This document shows, piece by piece, positions 11,085 through 22,875 of a DNA stretch of 64,000 bases (positions within the stretch are counted from its first letter, which is position 1; each line of letters starts with the position of its first letter). Position numbers and translations under genes: made by a program. Below the pieces are notes generated by a model, which ran no database searches, was not told the DNA's origin, and was given only the letters and a program-made list of their open reading frames with translations. The stretch comes from Lepas anatifera (Eukaryota > Arthropoda > Thecostraca > Lepadidae), in contig JAOTON010001685.1 of assembly GCA_034440635.1 (NCBI GenBank), positions 3,296,501-3,360,500 on the forward strand, given 5' to 3'.

Positions 11085-12690
11085 ACCTAAGTATAATTCG
11101 AAAGCTGAGTGTTGAAAGTCTCGGTCTAATAACGGAACACGACTGCTGATAAGTAATGATAATAATAAACAATAACTAACTACGAGCGCGACGTCTCCGA
11201 GGATATTAATAGCGGAACATTGTAGCATACAATCCATTTTTAGGCTTAAATATTAGAAAGTCAGATAATCACGGTTAGTCAGCCGTGCACAGTAGCATTT
11301 GGCTACCCGGAGACTGGGTGGCAGTAGCATCGAAAGGATGTGACAGGGAATGACGCGTGCTAAAGGAATACAGTCATGTTAATGCCATTAAAGGGAATAT
11401 GGCACCTTTATAACGTGATTTTAACTGAGATAACCAAGTTGTAAAGCATGCCGGAAAACCCGGTACTCAGTATATCATTTGTGTTGAAACTCAAAGTTTC
11501 CGTATATAAAAGCTAAAAACCTACCTGAAATATACCCCTCATGTACCCCAAGCAGCAGGCCGCAGTTGTCAGCTGTTGGTTTAACGACATATGCTGACGT
11601 CACGGTATCAGCCAATTGCAGCCCTTGAAGCCTATTAAATATGGTAGTGATTGCCAGATCATGACATTATCCACAGGCAGATACTTATTTCTTTCCCTAG
11701 AAGAACATTTTATAAATCAAAATATTGAGCTTATTGTACATTTCTCAGAGAAATCATGGACAATTCTATGATTTTTGGCTCAAAGTTCCCCTAATTCCGT
11801 ACACTAAATTCCAAGATTAGAACGAGGTGCCATATTCCCTTTAAAATATACATACCTGCTCTGCTAACTGCCTCACGTACCCTGTGATTTATTTATGATA
11901 CTCCTTCTTTACACGGTCAGAACTGTTTATCCTTCCACCTCAGATAATTTTAGCATCTTAAACTTCTAGTATTGCATGCGCGTGAAATGGCAGCTAGGCG
12001 TGTATGCCACTTGTGTTGTATCGCCAATAAGTGTTTGCCGATTGAAAATAAAGTCTTGGAAAGCTTCACCATGTACCCTGATGCCGAAAAATAATAAGTG
12101 CTTGAAATCGGTCGTGCAATTTTTCCCGCTAAACATAGCCACATACTGCACTTATTTCATTTGTTTTCCAGTGCTATTGACACGGCGCACTGCGCAAATA
12201 CCTAACCCATATCCACCCATGTGTACAGAATGCTTTGTACACCTGACCCCTCCCTCAGTCCAACAGCAGGCGCCAGGCACAACCACCACCATTCTCAATG
12301 TCACACTTGTAAGTTTTGTATTCCCCCACGCGACCCCTCCCACCGAGGCTTGAACTCGGCGCCAGCGGTGGCTAGCGTGACCTTTTTGAACTCTGTGCCC
12401 CGCGGGCAATCAGCATACAGGGGGTGGCGGTTGCTGGTTGGTGGAGGCGCGTTCACATGCATTGCGAGGAATTCAGCGGAAATTTTACCACGAAAACGAT
12501 AGAGCTTTAACCATGAACCAGGAGATGTATTAACATTACTTTTTCAAATATTCTAGCCATACTTTGTTCTCGATTGGCTTGATTATCTGCTAAACCATCT
12601 GAGGCTGCTCTTCGGCACAGGCGAGACGGCGGAAGATTCACACAGGCTAGCTGGCGGCAGAGTTTGCTGAATTGATCGTCGCGATGGGTT
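11085..12690 (-). repeat. G-family interspersed repeat, copy 1, with insertions
   Basis: The parts 11085-11210 and about 12160-12690 match 44880-45490 in reverse order. Shared words include AATTCGAAAGCTGAGTGTTG and AATAAACAATAACTAACTA. The minus strand has a tRNA-like word (GAGTTCAAGCCTCGG). The middle includes the 449 bp family F MITE (11392-11840) and about 500 bp of unassigned sequence. Confidence 0.65.
11392..11840. mobile_element. TTAA-bounded MITE, family F copy 1 (449 bp)
   Basis: TTAA lies on both sides (11388-11391, 11841-11844). The ends are inverted: AGGGAATATGGCACCT and AGGTGCCATATTCCCT. It carries no ORF. It sits inside a G-family repeat. Confidence 0.82.
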
Positions 12691-13657
12691 TCTGTTGAGT
12701 GGAGTGGTCTGGGGGGCAGCCCAAAGGCAACAGAAAGAAGGAGGAAAGAGGCGAGCATAATGCTAGAACTTAACCTTTGGAACAGTTATAAGAACAACCA
12801 GATCATATACCAGAAGGGGAGAGCACGTGCTGTTTGGCTCCATATTGAATGGTAAAAGGCCCAAAACCTAACTCGGAACAAAAAATTGCCGATTGTTTAG
12901 CGCCTGTGCCGATGCATACAAGTTTTACCAATTGAAACCATTCATGTTTATTGAAAATGAAACACGCGAGAAACACAAAATAGGATAAGATGACAACGAG
13001 ATGACAAGCACAATGGGTAGGGAAGATGGGAAGCATCACACGGCCTGTGTGAGGCCGGTGGTGCTGGTCGGCGGCGATCGTCGCACGCGCCACCCCCTGC
13101 GGTACCAGTGGCAGAGTGGAGCCATCATCACACGTTTATTGGACACCCATCAGGTCATCACACCACTGTTCAGGTTAATAATAAAACTTCCTAAACACCT
13201 GAACTAATGTTAATGTGTGGTCATAAGTTGCTAACCAAATCACCCTAGAGACCTACAAAGTGACGCTTGTCTTATTTCAACCAGCTTAGAACCATTCGCG
13301 AAAAAACGAGGTGCTATCGGACACCCCCCCCCCCACCCCGGCGGTGAAGGATTATGTCTGGTCTTGCCAACACAGTTAAGGCGAATCTGGGAAACCAGAA
13401 GGCTGAATATTTTCTTGGTGCTTGATTTATTCCCTCCAAATTGTTGCAGTATGACATGGTGTCACAGTCGGGTACCTCACTCACCCATCCTGCGAGTTGA
13501 GAGTAACCGTTTTCTTTCTTGCTAGATCCGAGCCCCTTCGTTCTGCGGTGCTTTCATTACCTCGGAGAAAGTTAGTCTGTGTTGGGGAGAATAAAAACTT
13601 TGTCCATCGTCTGTTGATATCAATCAAAACGCCTGCTCTCACGGCACTGCTGGGTAC
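12691..13657. other. No gene seen
   Basis: A C-run at 13325-13335 is the only low-complexity feature. Confidence 0.5.
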
Positions 13658-13815
13658 TAGCGGCGGAACTGGGGGCACCGAGGCACGGATGCTCCCCCAA
13701 CCCTTAAATCGGAAATTTTAACTCTAACTCTATGGCGTTGACTGAAAAAATGTGTTGAAAAGTCTATGGCATCCCGGCTTAAATTCGGACGTTCCGGCGT
13801 CACTGCCACTGGGTG
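13658..13815 (+). mobile_element. H-family short element, copy 1
   Basis: It runs from GGCGGAACTGGGGGCACCG to GACGTTCCGGCGTC. Its centre ATTTTAACTCTAACTCTATG recurs in the other H copies. It has no ORF. Confidence 0.55.
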
Positions 13816-14313
13816 ACCCAAGCGCCTCCCGGCCGCGGTCAGACTGAAGGAACCCGTGGCGCTCTCTGGGACATGGCTACATAAGCGTCCCAATCTGCAG
13901 AAACGTGAAGGCTAATCTTCAACCTGCTGCAATAAACGTTTCCCCTTGGAACCAAAACTTACGGGATTCAGGCTCATTGTTGTCTTCCGTACTGGCTGGG
14001 TGAAAAATTTACAGATTTTCCCAATTTGACCAAAATCAGATTTCTTTGGAAGATAAAAGTCGGGGGCAGAACTCCCTCCTATTTCGATGCTCATACATGG
14101 CTATATTTAGAACAAATGGCCAGAAACAAGGAGCTCCTTGGATATCTATACTCTGGCTGAGTAGGATGTATGAAAAAATAATCACAAAACGTATACATAC
14201 ACGAACTATGTGAACTGTACTTAACGCGCTGCTCTAAACAAAAAAGCCTGACGAATTTAATTCAAGAGAATCCACTTTTTGTGACTAGTGTCAACCAAAG
14301 CGCGAAGGAACTT

Positions 14314-15976
14314 GATAAGATGTTCACTGGCCTGTCCTCCCGAATCCGGAAATGTAAAAAAACACTGAAGATTATATATTCGGACACAGCCCTTCATCAG
14401 AATCATGTAGTAAATATCGATAATTCTCAGTCACAGTGTAGCCAGACCTCGAATTGAGCTTCACACAAATGCCTTTTAGAAAGAGTCGTTAAAAAAATGG
14501 ATGTCGTGAAAACAACGATCTTGGTACCTTTAGCCTATGAGTAATGCCGACAAGACAACAAAACTAGACCAGTCTTTGTGTGACAGACTTTTCTATTATT
14601 TCAGCCAAGACTAGATTTCATTAACAATGAAAAACTCGCTGAAGTATCTTAATCGGTTATTTGTATATTTCCGTTCTTATTATTTATTTTATTTAATTTT
14701 TTAGTTGACCGCAGCTAAAATGCTAACAATAATTACCTATTTAGCACTAGTGCACGTTATACTAGATCGGTGTAAGGACTGAAAGCTTTCCCCTTTAACA
14801 AGCGCCCCGCTGGGGTCCCTGGCATGACGCGCCCCGCTAGGGTGGCGTTTTTCGCCCCCATCCCCCTCCGTATCCCATTCCCCACGAAAGTTAAAATAAA
14901 ATTATGGGCGGTGTTCGAAAGCTCTTGACAAGACGAAAATGTTTTATACGAAGAATTTTTACGTCAGGTCAATATTGAGGTCAGCATAGGTCACAGAAGG
15001 TTCCATAGGCTTACAATAGAGGATTGTAAGTTTCTCTCTCTCTAGATCTGCCCTCAGGGAAGCTAGAGAAAATCTTTATGCATCATTGGATACTTTTCAT
15101 CGTGGCAAATCGAATGATGTATAATTTGGCCTTGCTACGTCAAATAGTGAAAATGACCGGACCCCGAGCTAGGTCGGGGTCACAGAGCAACCTTGTATGG
15201 TCATGTTGCATATCAATCAACTCCCCATGACAACATAAGCACAACGCAGGCAAAATGGGAGCTTTACCTCAATTCAGTGAGAAGTTATTGGAAAAGCAAT
15301 CACTCTAAGCTCCCGTGACCCGACATGACCTTTGAGAGGCCAAATGCTCAAAATTTCAACTTTTCGGTCAAGATTGTGGTAAGAATAGACGGTTTGAGGA
15401 TTTTCAACTTTTTCTATCCAGCATTTACTGAAAACGAGCCCATTCTATTTTTCACCATGGACTTATAATGGGGTGACCAAAAAATTGACCCCACCTTAGG
15501 CCAACAAGATCAAAATTCCGAGATAGCAGATTTGTAGACCATAATGACCTTATCATATTTTTGGAAGTTTCAAACTGATCGGTTCGCTGATGTTCCCTGG
15601 GCGCCGCTTCAAACTCGTGATTTTAGGTTTTGAGGTCGGGTCACTTGACCTTGAATAGCTCCTTGACCTGAAATATACCGATTAATAACCGATTAAGATA
15701 CTTCAGCGAGTGTTTCATTGTTAATGAAAAGCTAGTGTTTGACTGAAATAATAGAAAAGTCTGCCACACAACGGCTGGTCTAGTTTTGTTGTATTTTCGG
15801 CATTACTCCTAGGTTAGAGGTACCAATATCGTTGTTGTCACGACATCCATTTTTTTAACGATTCCTTCTAAAAGGTATTTGTGTAAAGCTCAATTCGAGG
15901 TCTGGCTACACTATAACTGAGAATTATTGATATTTACTACATGATTCTGATGAAGGGCTGTGCTCGAATGTATAAT
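14314..15976. mobile_element. Foldback element 2, 1.66 kb with about 290 bp inverted ends
   Basis: Arms 14370-14660 and 15685-15976 are inverted copies (for example CTTAATCGGTTAT against ATAACCGATTAAG at the inner edges). The outer ends carry the same CTGATGAAGGGCTGTG motif as foldback 1. The left side extends about 55 bp further, to AAGATGTTCACTGGCC. The 1 kb centre has no ORF and is rich in AGGTCA/TGACCT steps, like family B. Confidence 0.8.
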
Positions 15977-17031
15977 GTAATGATTACATTGTATATATTC
16001 AATATACATGTCTCAATTCTAAGGCTGACTGCTCTCCCCAGTATCTTTCCACAACTGACTAATTTATGTTTTGAAGTACTTCGATCAAAAACATGTTTTC
16101 TTTGTGCCTATTTCCTTGCTTATGCTAGCCCTTTCTGAGTGGATTCTGCATCTCTTGGGCAATGCAAGAGCAAGATGAAGCTGTGGGAGGGTCAAACTTG
16201 TCAACATTTGCTCTTGCATCTAGAGCTGGCAGGCCAATTTGAAAATTATGGGCTCCCACTAGATTAGGCCATTTTTTAACATGTTAACTGGGGGGGGCAT
16301 TTGCCCCCAGTCGGCCGAAATGCCCCCCAGTGCCCGGAAATTGCCCCCCCAGTGAAACGGCTTCTGATAGACAAGAGATGCCTCAAAATTGAACAAACGC
16401 AAACTCGCCTAACGAAAACAAGAAGACACCGCCTAATAATAATGATTTTGTTCTATTGCTCGTCCCAAATTGGCAGTCCAAAATTGTGTCAACATATTTC
16501 CACCAGTAGCTATCTACTCCATCGTGCAAAAACGAAACAAAGTGCGTAGTTACGGGAAATCCCGGCAAAGCAGCCCCATCTAATCCTAACGCTAGAGATA
16601 GCCAACAACCAATCGAACATCGTGTTTCATTTCTGTCCAGAAGCCCACGTCTCAGCCAGAACCGTGGGATTGCATGGTGCTCTCACGGGCGCCATATGAC
16701 CTATGATGTCGACGCGCTCCTAAACTCAAACTATGATGATGATGACGATGCTTTCATTTCATACGTGGCCAGTGGTGAGTTGTCGGCGCTCGTTCGTGGA
16801 TTAGGCGGGAAACGGTGTAGGCAAAGCGCGTCAGACTGGTTGCTGGTGTGGCGGTGTGAAGTGCTCAACCTATTTATTTATTATTGTGGTGTGAGCATAC
16901 GTAAACTATACACTGAAAAAACAACACCTCGAGCGTATAATTCCAATCTGTCTAGTCCTAAAAATACCCAATTTTTAAGCATTTGTCTAGAATTTTTAGT
17001 AACTCTATTCTGACAACTGCCTTAATCTCAG
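15977..17031. other. No confirmed gene
   Basis: It has G/C-run words near 16285-16350 (GGGGGGGCATTTGCCCCC, hairpin-like) and the weak candidate exon at 16696-16774. Confidence 0.5.
16696..16774 (+). CDS. Weak candidate first coding exon (acidic N-terminus)
   Basis: An ATG opens a 26-codon frame (MTYDVDALLNSN, five Asp, AFISYVAS) that runs into a consensus donor, AGTG followed by GTGAGT. The reading is acidic and plausible as an N-terminus. No following exon was recognised, and a chance match of this length is easy, so the support is weak. Confidence 0.15.
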
Positions 17032-17770
17032 CAGGGACGGCGGATTCCAGGGTGCAAGTGGTGCAGTTGCACCACTCGATTTTTTTCAAGTGGTGCAAAA
17101 GTATCTTTTGCACCACTTGTTTTGGCTTTGTCCAGGAGGCGCCCCCCCCCAGGCCTCAGCCGGCGCCCCCGGCCGGTCAGAGAAAATCAAGCCTAATTAC
17201 CGCCTACCTGAAGAGGTAGGATCCTCTGTGAAAAAGACATTTTCATACATGAATGACGCACCTTGACATCAAAACTGCGCCCTGGAAAGCAAAAGGCGCC
17301 CCCCCTTGAGTAAAGGCGCCCCTCTGGATAGCATAGGCGCCCTTGAAAAGCGTAGGCGCCTCCTTGACAGCTGAGGCGCCTCCGAAGAAGAGAAACGGCG
17401 CCCCTAGATATCACATGCGCCCCCTGGTTAGCACAGGCACCCCTTGACAGCAAAAGGCGCCCCCCGCAGAGAAAAGGCGCCCCCTGGACAACATAGGCGC
17501 CCTTTGATAAGAAAGGCGCCCCCTGGAGAGATAAGAGAGAAACCTCCCCCCCTCCCGAGAATAACGGCGGCAGGGACGGCGGATTCCGCAGGACAGGGTG
17601 TGCAGTTGCACACCTTGAAAAAATGATGGTGTACAATAGTATATTTTTGCACACCTGGTTTTGACCTCGTACGGGGAGGCCCTCACGGATTTGGGTGGCA
17701 CTCCCGGATTTTGCCGGCGCCCCCGGCCGGTCAAGAGAAAATCAGACACATCGCCTGTCTGAAGGGGTAG
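17032..17770 (+). repeat. D-family repeat heads (duplicated)
   Basis: The block GCAGGGACGGCGGATTCC, then a GTGCAGTTGCACC hairpin, a TTTTTGCACC block and GGCGCCCCCGGCCGGTCA, occurs twice about 538 bp apart (from 17032 and from 17570). GGCGCC repeats follow each head. The CAGGGACGGCGGATTCC start looks like a DNA-transposon end, but no partner end is visible. Confidence 0.6.
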
Positions 17771-18895
17771 CCCTGGAAAGCAACTGCGCCCTGGAAAGCA
17801 AAAGGCGCCCCCTTGAGTAAAGGCGCCCCTCTGGATAGCATAGGCGCCCTTGAAAAGCGTATGTGTAAAATAAAATACACTTTCAAATATGAATGGCGCC
17901 CCCTGACATCAAAGCTGCACCCTGGACAGCAAAAGGTGCCCACCCCCTTGAGTAAAAGCGCCCCTCTGAATAGCAAAGGCGACCTCTAGACAGCAGAGGC
18001 GCCCCTGGACAGAAAAACGCACCCCCAATTGAGGAGTAACGACGCCCCTGAATAGCATAGGCGCCCTCTGGTTAGCACAGGCATTCCTGTACACTAAGAG
18101 GCGCCCCCTCCCCATAGAGCAAAGGCACCCCTCTGGATATCATAAGCTCCCTTTAATAGCAATCGCGCTCCCTGGACAGCAGGGGCGCCCTCTGGATAGG
18201 ATAGGCGCCCCCAAAACAGCAAATACGCCCTTTGATACCAAAAGCGCCCCATGGACAGAACACACCCTCTGGATAGCATAGGCACCCCTGGACGGCAGAG
18301 ACGCCCCTAAAGAAGAGCAACGGCACCCCGGGATAGCATATGCGCCCCTGGTTAGCACAGGCACCCCTGGACAGCAAAAGGCGGCCCCCGCCCCCTGAGT
18401 AAAGGATCCGGGTCTCTGGATAGCATAGGTGCCCCTGGATAGCGCAGGCGCCTCCTGGACAGCAGAGACGCCTCCGAAGAAGATCAACGGCGCCCCTTGA
18501 TATCATATGCACCCCATAGGCGGATCCAGGATTGCCGATCGGGGGGGCACCTTCCCGGGGGCGCCATCCGGACGGGAGGGGGGCGCCATCTGGACCAGGG
18601 GGCGCCACTTATGACCGGCAAAAGCTATCAGATGGGCGGCAAATCCTATCGGTGGGCGCCGACTTTCGCATCCTGGGGGGGGTGGGAAGCGACATTTCAA
18701 GGGGGCGCCATCGACCTTTCAGGGGGCGCCGAGGGTCGATCGGGGGGGCACGTGCCCCCCCCTTGCCCCCCTGGATCCGCCTATGATGCACCCCCTGGTT
18801 AGCACAGGCATCCCTGGATAGCAAAAGGCGCCCCCTCTGGAAAGAATAAGCACCCATGGATAGGAAAGGCGCCCCCTGGAAAGGACAGCAGAACA
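17270..18895. repeat. Degenerate GGCGCC minisatellite array
   Basis: Dozens of units of about 20-24 bp follow the pattern GGCGCCCCTGGATAGCATA. Longer blocks recur: the run from CCCTGGAAAGCAAAAGGCGC to CTTGAAAAGCGTA appears near 17280 and again near 17770. The array is interrupted by the D head at 17570 and by a hAT-like MITE at 18515-18785. It produces long spurious frames rich in Gly/Arg/Pro. Confidence 0.85.
18515..18785. mobile_element. hAT-like MITE, family C copy 1
   Basis: Inverted ends CATAGGCGGATCCAGG and CTGGATCCGCCTATG are flanked by a perfect 8 bp duplication ATGCACCC (18507-18514, 18786-18793). It interrupts the GGCGCC minisatellite. Confidence 0.87.
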
Positions 18896-19409
18896 TTTTT
18901 TAAGGAAAACTCAGTGGAGGGGGGGCGGTGGAGATTTTCTTGTGCTGGCCATTATAATGTCTTCGGGGGATCAAACCCCCATTTGGAGGGGGGCGTTAAT
19001 AAAATTTAGACGTGCTAGTGTTAAAAAATGTCTTCCTAATTTTTGTTATTCCATATTCTAAAGCTTAGAGATGCTGCCCAGGACTGCGGGTTTTTTTCAA
19101 CGGAAAAAGGCCAAACCGGGTTTGCGAAAAGGCCAAAAGGTTCAAATTGTATTTGCACTAAAAAACCTTGTTTTTTTATAAATTTCGTCCAAGTTCTTCC
19201 CAGTACGGCTGTTGGAGTCTGAGTCTCATTAAAGTCCTCAAGGGACTTGTCACGGAGACCCCGACCCCACCACCCGAACGAGTAACGCCCACAATGAAGG
19301 GTTGATTTAGAAGCCAAAGTTTAACCTCCTACAAAGCACAGGGATGGCCGCCTCGCTCAGGTCACCCTCTCATCAGTCAGTTGCCAGCCGACCTACGTCG
19401 GGCAAACGA

Positions 19410-19530
19410 TTGAGCGCCGGAGCGTCTCAGGGGAACCGATCTCAAGCCTGGACATGCACTGCCACTGCATGCTTCTCAGCAGCGGGCCGGAGCCCGACGC
19501 TCTACCAACCGAGCAACCGGGGCGGCCAAA
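19410..19530 (-). repeat. tRNA-like sequence, degenerate
   Basis: The minus strand reads GGTTGCTCGGTTGGTAGAGC, a good A box, but the B-box position (GGCTTGAGATC) is altered and further away than in a tRNA. This is best read as an old tRNA-derived SINE. Confidence 0.4.
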
Positions 19531-19883
19531 TGGCCAAATAAATACCACAAAAGCCATATTTGAGGCTAAAACGAACCCTACCGGGTGTCATAAACCCACA
19601 GAAAAAGGACAGAGCACTCTTGTATCACTGCAGTGAACAGTGCACTGTATAAAACTAAATGTTGATAATTTGATATTGACTTGACGATATATTTTTAGCA
19701 CACTGCCCATCTCATAAGAAGGCAGGAGTCCCCTTCCAATCCCGTGTGGCGACCCAATTATTTTATCCACATAACTAAACAATTTGTTAGCATCATCAAT
19801 TATCTTGGCTGCACCACTCCCCGCTAACATTTGATATCTTCCTCCTTTTCTGTGAATTGTTTGCTCTTTAACAGTGACGGATC

Positions 19884-20159
19884 CATAGGCAGATCCAGGA
19901 TTGCCAATCGGAGGGGAGCACCTTCCCGGGGGCGCCATCCGGAGCAGGGGGCGCCACTTTTGACCGGAAAAACCTACCATGTGGGCGTAAAATCCTATCG
20001 GTGAGCACCGATTTTCGCATCCTGGGGGAGAGTGGGAAGCGCCACTTCAGGCGAGTGCCATCGACCTTTCAGGGGGGCGCCGTGACCATTTCAGGGGGCG
20101 CCGAGGATCGATCGGGGGCTGCATCTGCCCCTCCCCTTTGCCCCCTGGATCCGCGTATG
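19884..20159. mobile_element. hAT-like MITE, family C copy 2
   Basis: The ends are CATAGGCAGATCCAGG and CTGGATCCGCGTATG. Flanks GACGGATC and GGCGGATC match at 7 of 8 positions. The interior matches copy 1. Confidence 0.8.
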
Positions 20160-21254
20160 GGCGGATCTAGAATTTTAGTAAGGTGGGGGGGAAACGCGGA
20201 GCCTCAAAGTGGGCACTTTACCATCAACTTTTCACCCAAAGGGCGCCTATGGTATTCGGTTTTCGGTTGCCGTCATTTTGGTGGATCGTATTTTTAACAA
20301 CGTCCTATCCCACCCTCTCCCAGCCATAACAGTTTGTACCAGCCAAGCAAGATGCCTATTTGGCGTGATATTTGAAACAATGAATTGCTAAACAGTTCAG
20401 TCCACACTTTTTTCGGCACCTCTTGAAAAATCTGTAACTGCCACTAGGTCATGGAGAAATTCAAGACACTTGGGAAGATGCAACAGCTGAACATAAATGT
20501 ATATATCTGAGGATTTTTCTGTTAGTGAAGAGGGGTTAAGTTTATTTTAACATCAAATATGATAAGCATCATTTTGCCTTTCCACGTGGCCAAGATTCGT
20601 AAGATAATGGTGAGAGGACATTGAAAATAATCACAGCGAGTGTGAACCTGGCCTGTGCGCTGTCCAAGAAAATTACCTCTGCGGAAAAGCTTTCAGTTGT
20701 AGGAAACACAAACCGGACTTTAACCCACATTATTAATTGCTCCTAAAAAATAATGTTTGAACCAGATGACAGACTCAAGGAGATATAAGGGAAGTTGAAA
20801 CGTTAAGATAAACACAGAATGAAGTATGTGGGCATTTTCCATCGACCTTTATCTATATTCTTTAATTCATCAGCATGGGAGAATTGCTCTTGTGCGTGAA
20901 ATTTCGGAGGTGTTAAGAGAATTTCGGTAGCCATGTGATTGAATGCTGAAATAGATCATGCCATAGGCATGTGTGATTTGTGACATAAATGGGCCCTACT
21001 AGAATAAAAAGAAAACAGTTTCAACGTGTCCAAGTACTCTCTTGATAAATTGATAACTTTTTTTCGTTTATTGGCTGTAATTTGCGCGTTTAATGATCAA
21101 GTGCAGTGTTCAGATCGAAGTGAAAAGACCATTCAGATTGATAAAACGAGTATATTTTATCACTGACCATCCACTTATACCATCAACCATCGCCTTCAGG
21201 TCAAGTTCAGGACTCATTTAAGAGAAGAGGTGAGCGTGCACTGTGCATGCCCAA
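20160..21254. other. No gene seen
   Basis: It begins with GGCGGATCTAGAATTTTAG, which may be the end of another MITE. The rest is AT-rich without pattern. Confidence 0.45.
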
Positions 21255-22875
21255 ATCGAGACACAGCCGCCCTCCCGATGGACAGACCGCGCAGAAATAC
21301 GTCCTCGTCGCGTTTGATTTCGCGCACGCGTACGACGTAGTGGACCACCACCTGCTACGCGTTCGCCTGCTGTAGATGGGGCTGTCAAATTGCACGGTGG
21401 CCTGGATTTGGCAGTGACTCCGGGACCGAAGAGTCCAGGTGGAACTAAATGGTGTGCTTTCCAGTGAAATAATAATTTTTGGGGCTTATCGACGCACCAA
21501 CTGCCAGGGTCATATGGCGTCGCCAACTCTTTCCCTGTTGAAAGGGTTTCTCGGGAGCCAGCTTGCTCCTTGTTCAGGTAAGCCGCCGGGCCTTGAACCC
21601 GGGTCGGCTGCGTGGAAGCCAGCTACGCTGACCACTCCACTACCGCGCCCCCTGCTTTCCAGTGAGCGCATTTTTCCGAACTGGCCTGCCGTAAGGAAGT
21701 GTCTTATCGCCAGTTTTATTTTGTATGGGCGGCTCGGCTGGTAGACGCACTCTGCGCGGTTCCCGGATGCTCCCCTACATGTACGCCGATGATACGGCGG
21801 CTCTCTGCACGGGCAACAACATCCAAGTCGCCAAGGACCGGGCGCAATAAAGCTGCTGCTGGCACCCTCATGAAGTGGACCCGACAGCACAAAATGGTGG
21901 TATCAGGAGCCAAGATCCAAGTACTGGTGATGTCCCAGTGGGCCAGAGACGCCGATCCCTTCAATTTTAAGGTCGACGGGAAGTCTGTCACTGCTGGAGA
22001 CACCCTACAGCTACTTGGCGTCACCATCGATCGGCTCCTCCATTTCGGTCCACACTGTAAGAGACTGTGGGAGAAGGTCCACCCCCGCATCTCCCACCTA
22101 CGTCAACTGTCCGGCTGCAACTGGGGGCTGCACGAACAGCACCTCCGAACCGTCGCTACTGGCTACGTGAGAGGAGCGATTGAGTAAGCGGCCGCAGCGT
22201 GGCTCCACGCCACACCGCCATTTCATGTCGAGCTGCTGGAACGCAAAATGAGAGCGTCGGCGCATATCATCACAGGATGCACCCACTCCACTCCCAGCCG
22301 AGTTAAGACTCCCCGCGTAGCGGCCAGAAGGAGGGTACTCGCGACCCGACTGCTGGTGAAATTCCATACCCTGCCGCCTGAAGACCCTCTGTGAAGACGT
22401 GCGGAGGCGACAGCGCCCTCTCGACTCTCCTCGGTGACCGGGTGGCGGCAGGTGGGCAAAGACATGTGGGATCAAGCAGGCATCTCCCTCCCCATCGAGT
22501 CTTTCCTTCCTCGACGTCTTCCACTGTGGGTATCAGGAGAGTGAGTCACATTTCAACTAGACGTGGGCCCACTGACATCAGGAGCGCCACCTGTCCGGAA
22601 GAAGCGAGTAGCTCTCCCCCACCTCGCTTCCCTGACTCAATGTGCCACATGGGTGTGGACCGACGGGTCAGTGCACGGAGGGGTCACGAGCGGGGAGCTG
22701 GGTCTTCATCGAGTCACCAGACAGAGCCCAGCATGAGCTCAGGCGACCAGCAGGCTCGCTCTGCTCGAGTTTTCAGGCTGAGATGGTAGCCATCCAAACT
22801 GCTTGTGTCTTCCTACTGGACTAATCAGTGTACACAGAAGGTCCAGTCATCTTCAGCATGGCCTGCCAAGGTGAC
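21255..22875 (+). pseudogene. Non-LTR retrotransposon relic with RT and RNase H
   Basis: Several frames along the + strand give consecutive pieces of a LINE polymerase. VLVAFDFAHAYDVVDHHLL is the RT metal-site block with the first Asp. A VELNGVLS block follows. MYADDTAALCTGNN (YADD at 21782-21793) is the catalytic loop. LLGVTIDRLLHFGPHCKRL and HLRTVATGYVRGAIE belong to the thumb/C-terminal region. A ribonuclease H part follows: WTDGSVHGG (Asp at 22662) and FQAEMVAI (Glu at 22780), with the next expected TDS changed to TEG. RT plus RNase H fits the I superfamily; the wording resembles Ingi/Vingi elements, from memory. In-frame stops, frameshifts and a SINE insertion (21468-21652) break it. The 5' ORF and 3' end are missing or unrecognised. 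Confidence 0.85.
21468..21652 (-). mobile_element. tRNA-derived SINE inserted in the LINE relic
   Basis: The 185 bp insert is flanked by a perfect 13 bp duplication TGCTTTCCAGTGA (21455-21467 and 21653-21665). It interrupts the frame of the RT block. Read on the minus strand it starts with a tRNA-like head: GCGCGGTAGTGGAGTGGTC acts as the A-box region and GGGTTCAAGGC as the B box. It ends in an AAAAATTATTATT tail next to the duplication, as expected for LINE-mobilised SINEs. Confidence 0.88.

Noticed and set aside
12221..12502. Protein-coding frames within 12150-12500
   Set aside because: The same sequence occurs inverted at 44880-45490 as an interspersed repeat, and the frames are not conserved between the copies.
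17193..18896. Long overlapping frames rich in Gly, Ala, Arg and Pro
   Set aside because: They are translations of the GGCGCC minisatellite, open in several frames on both strands.
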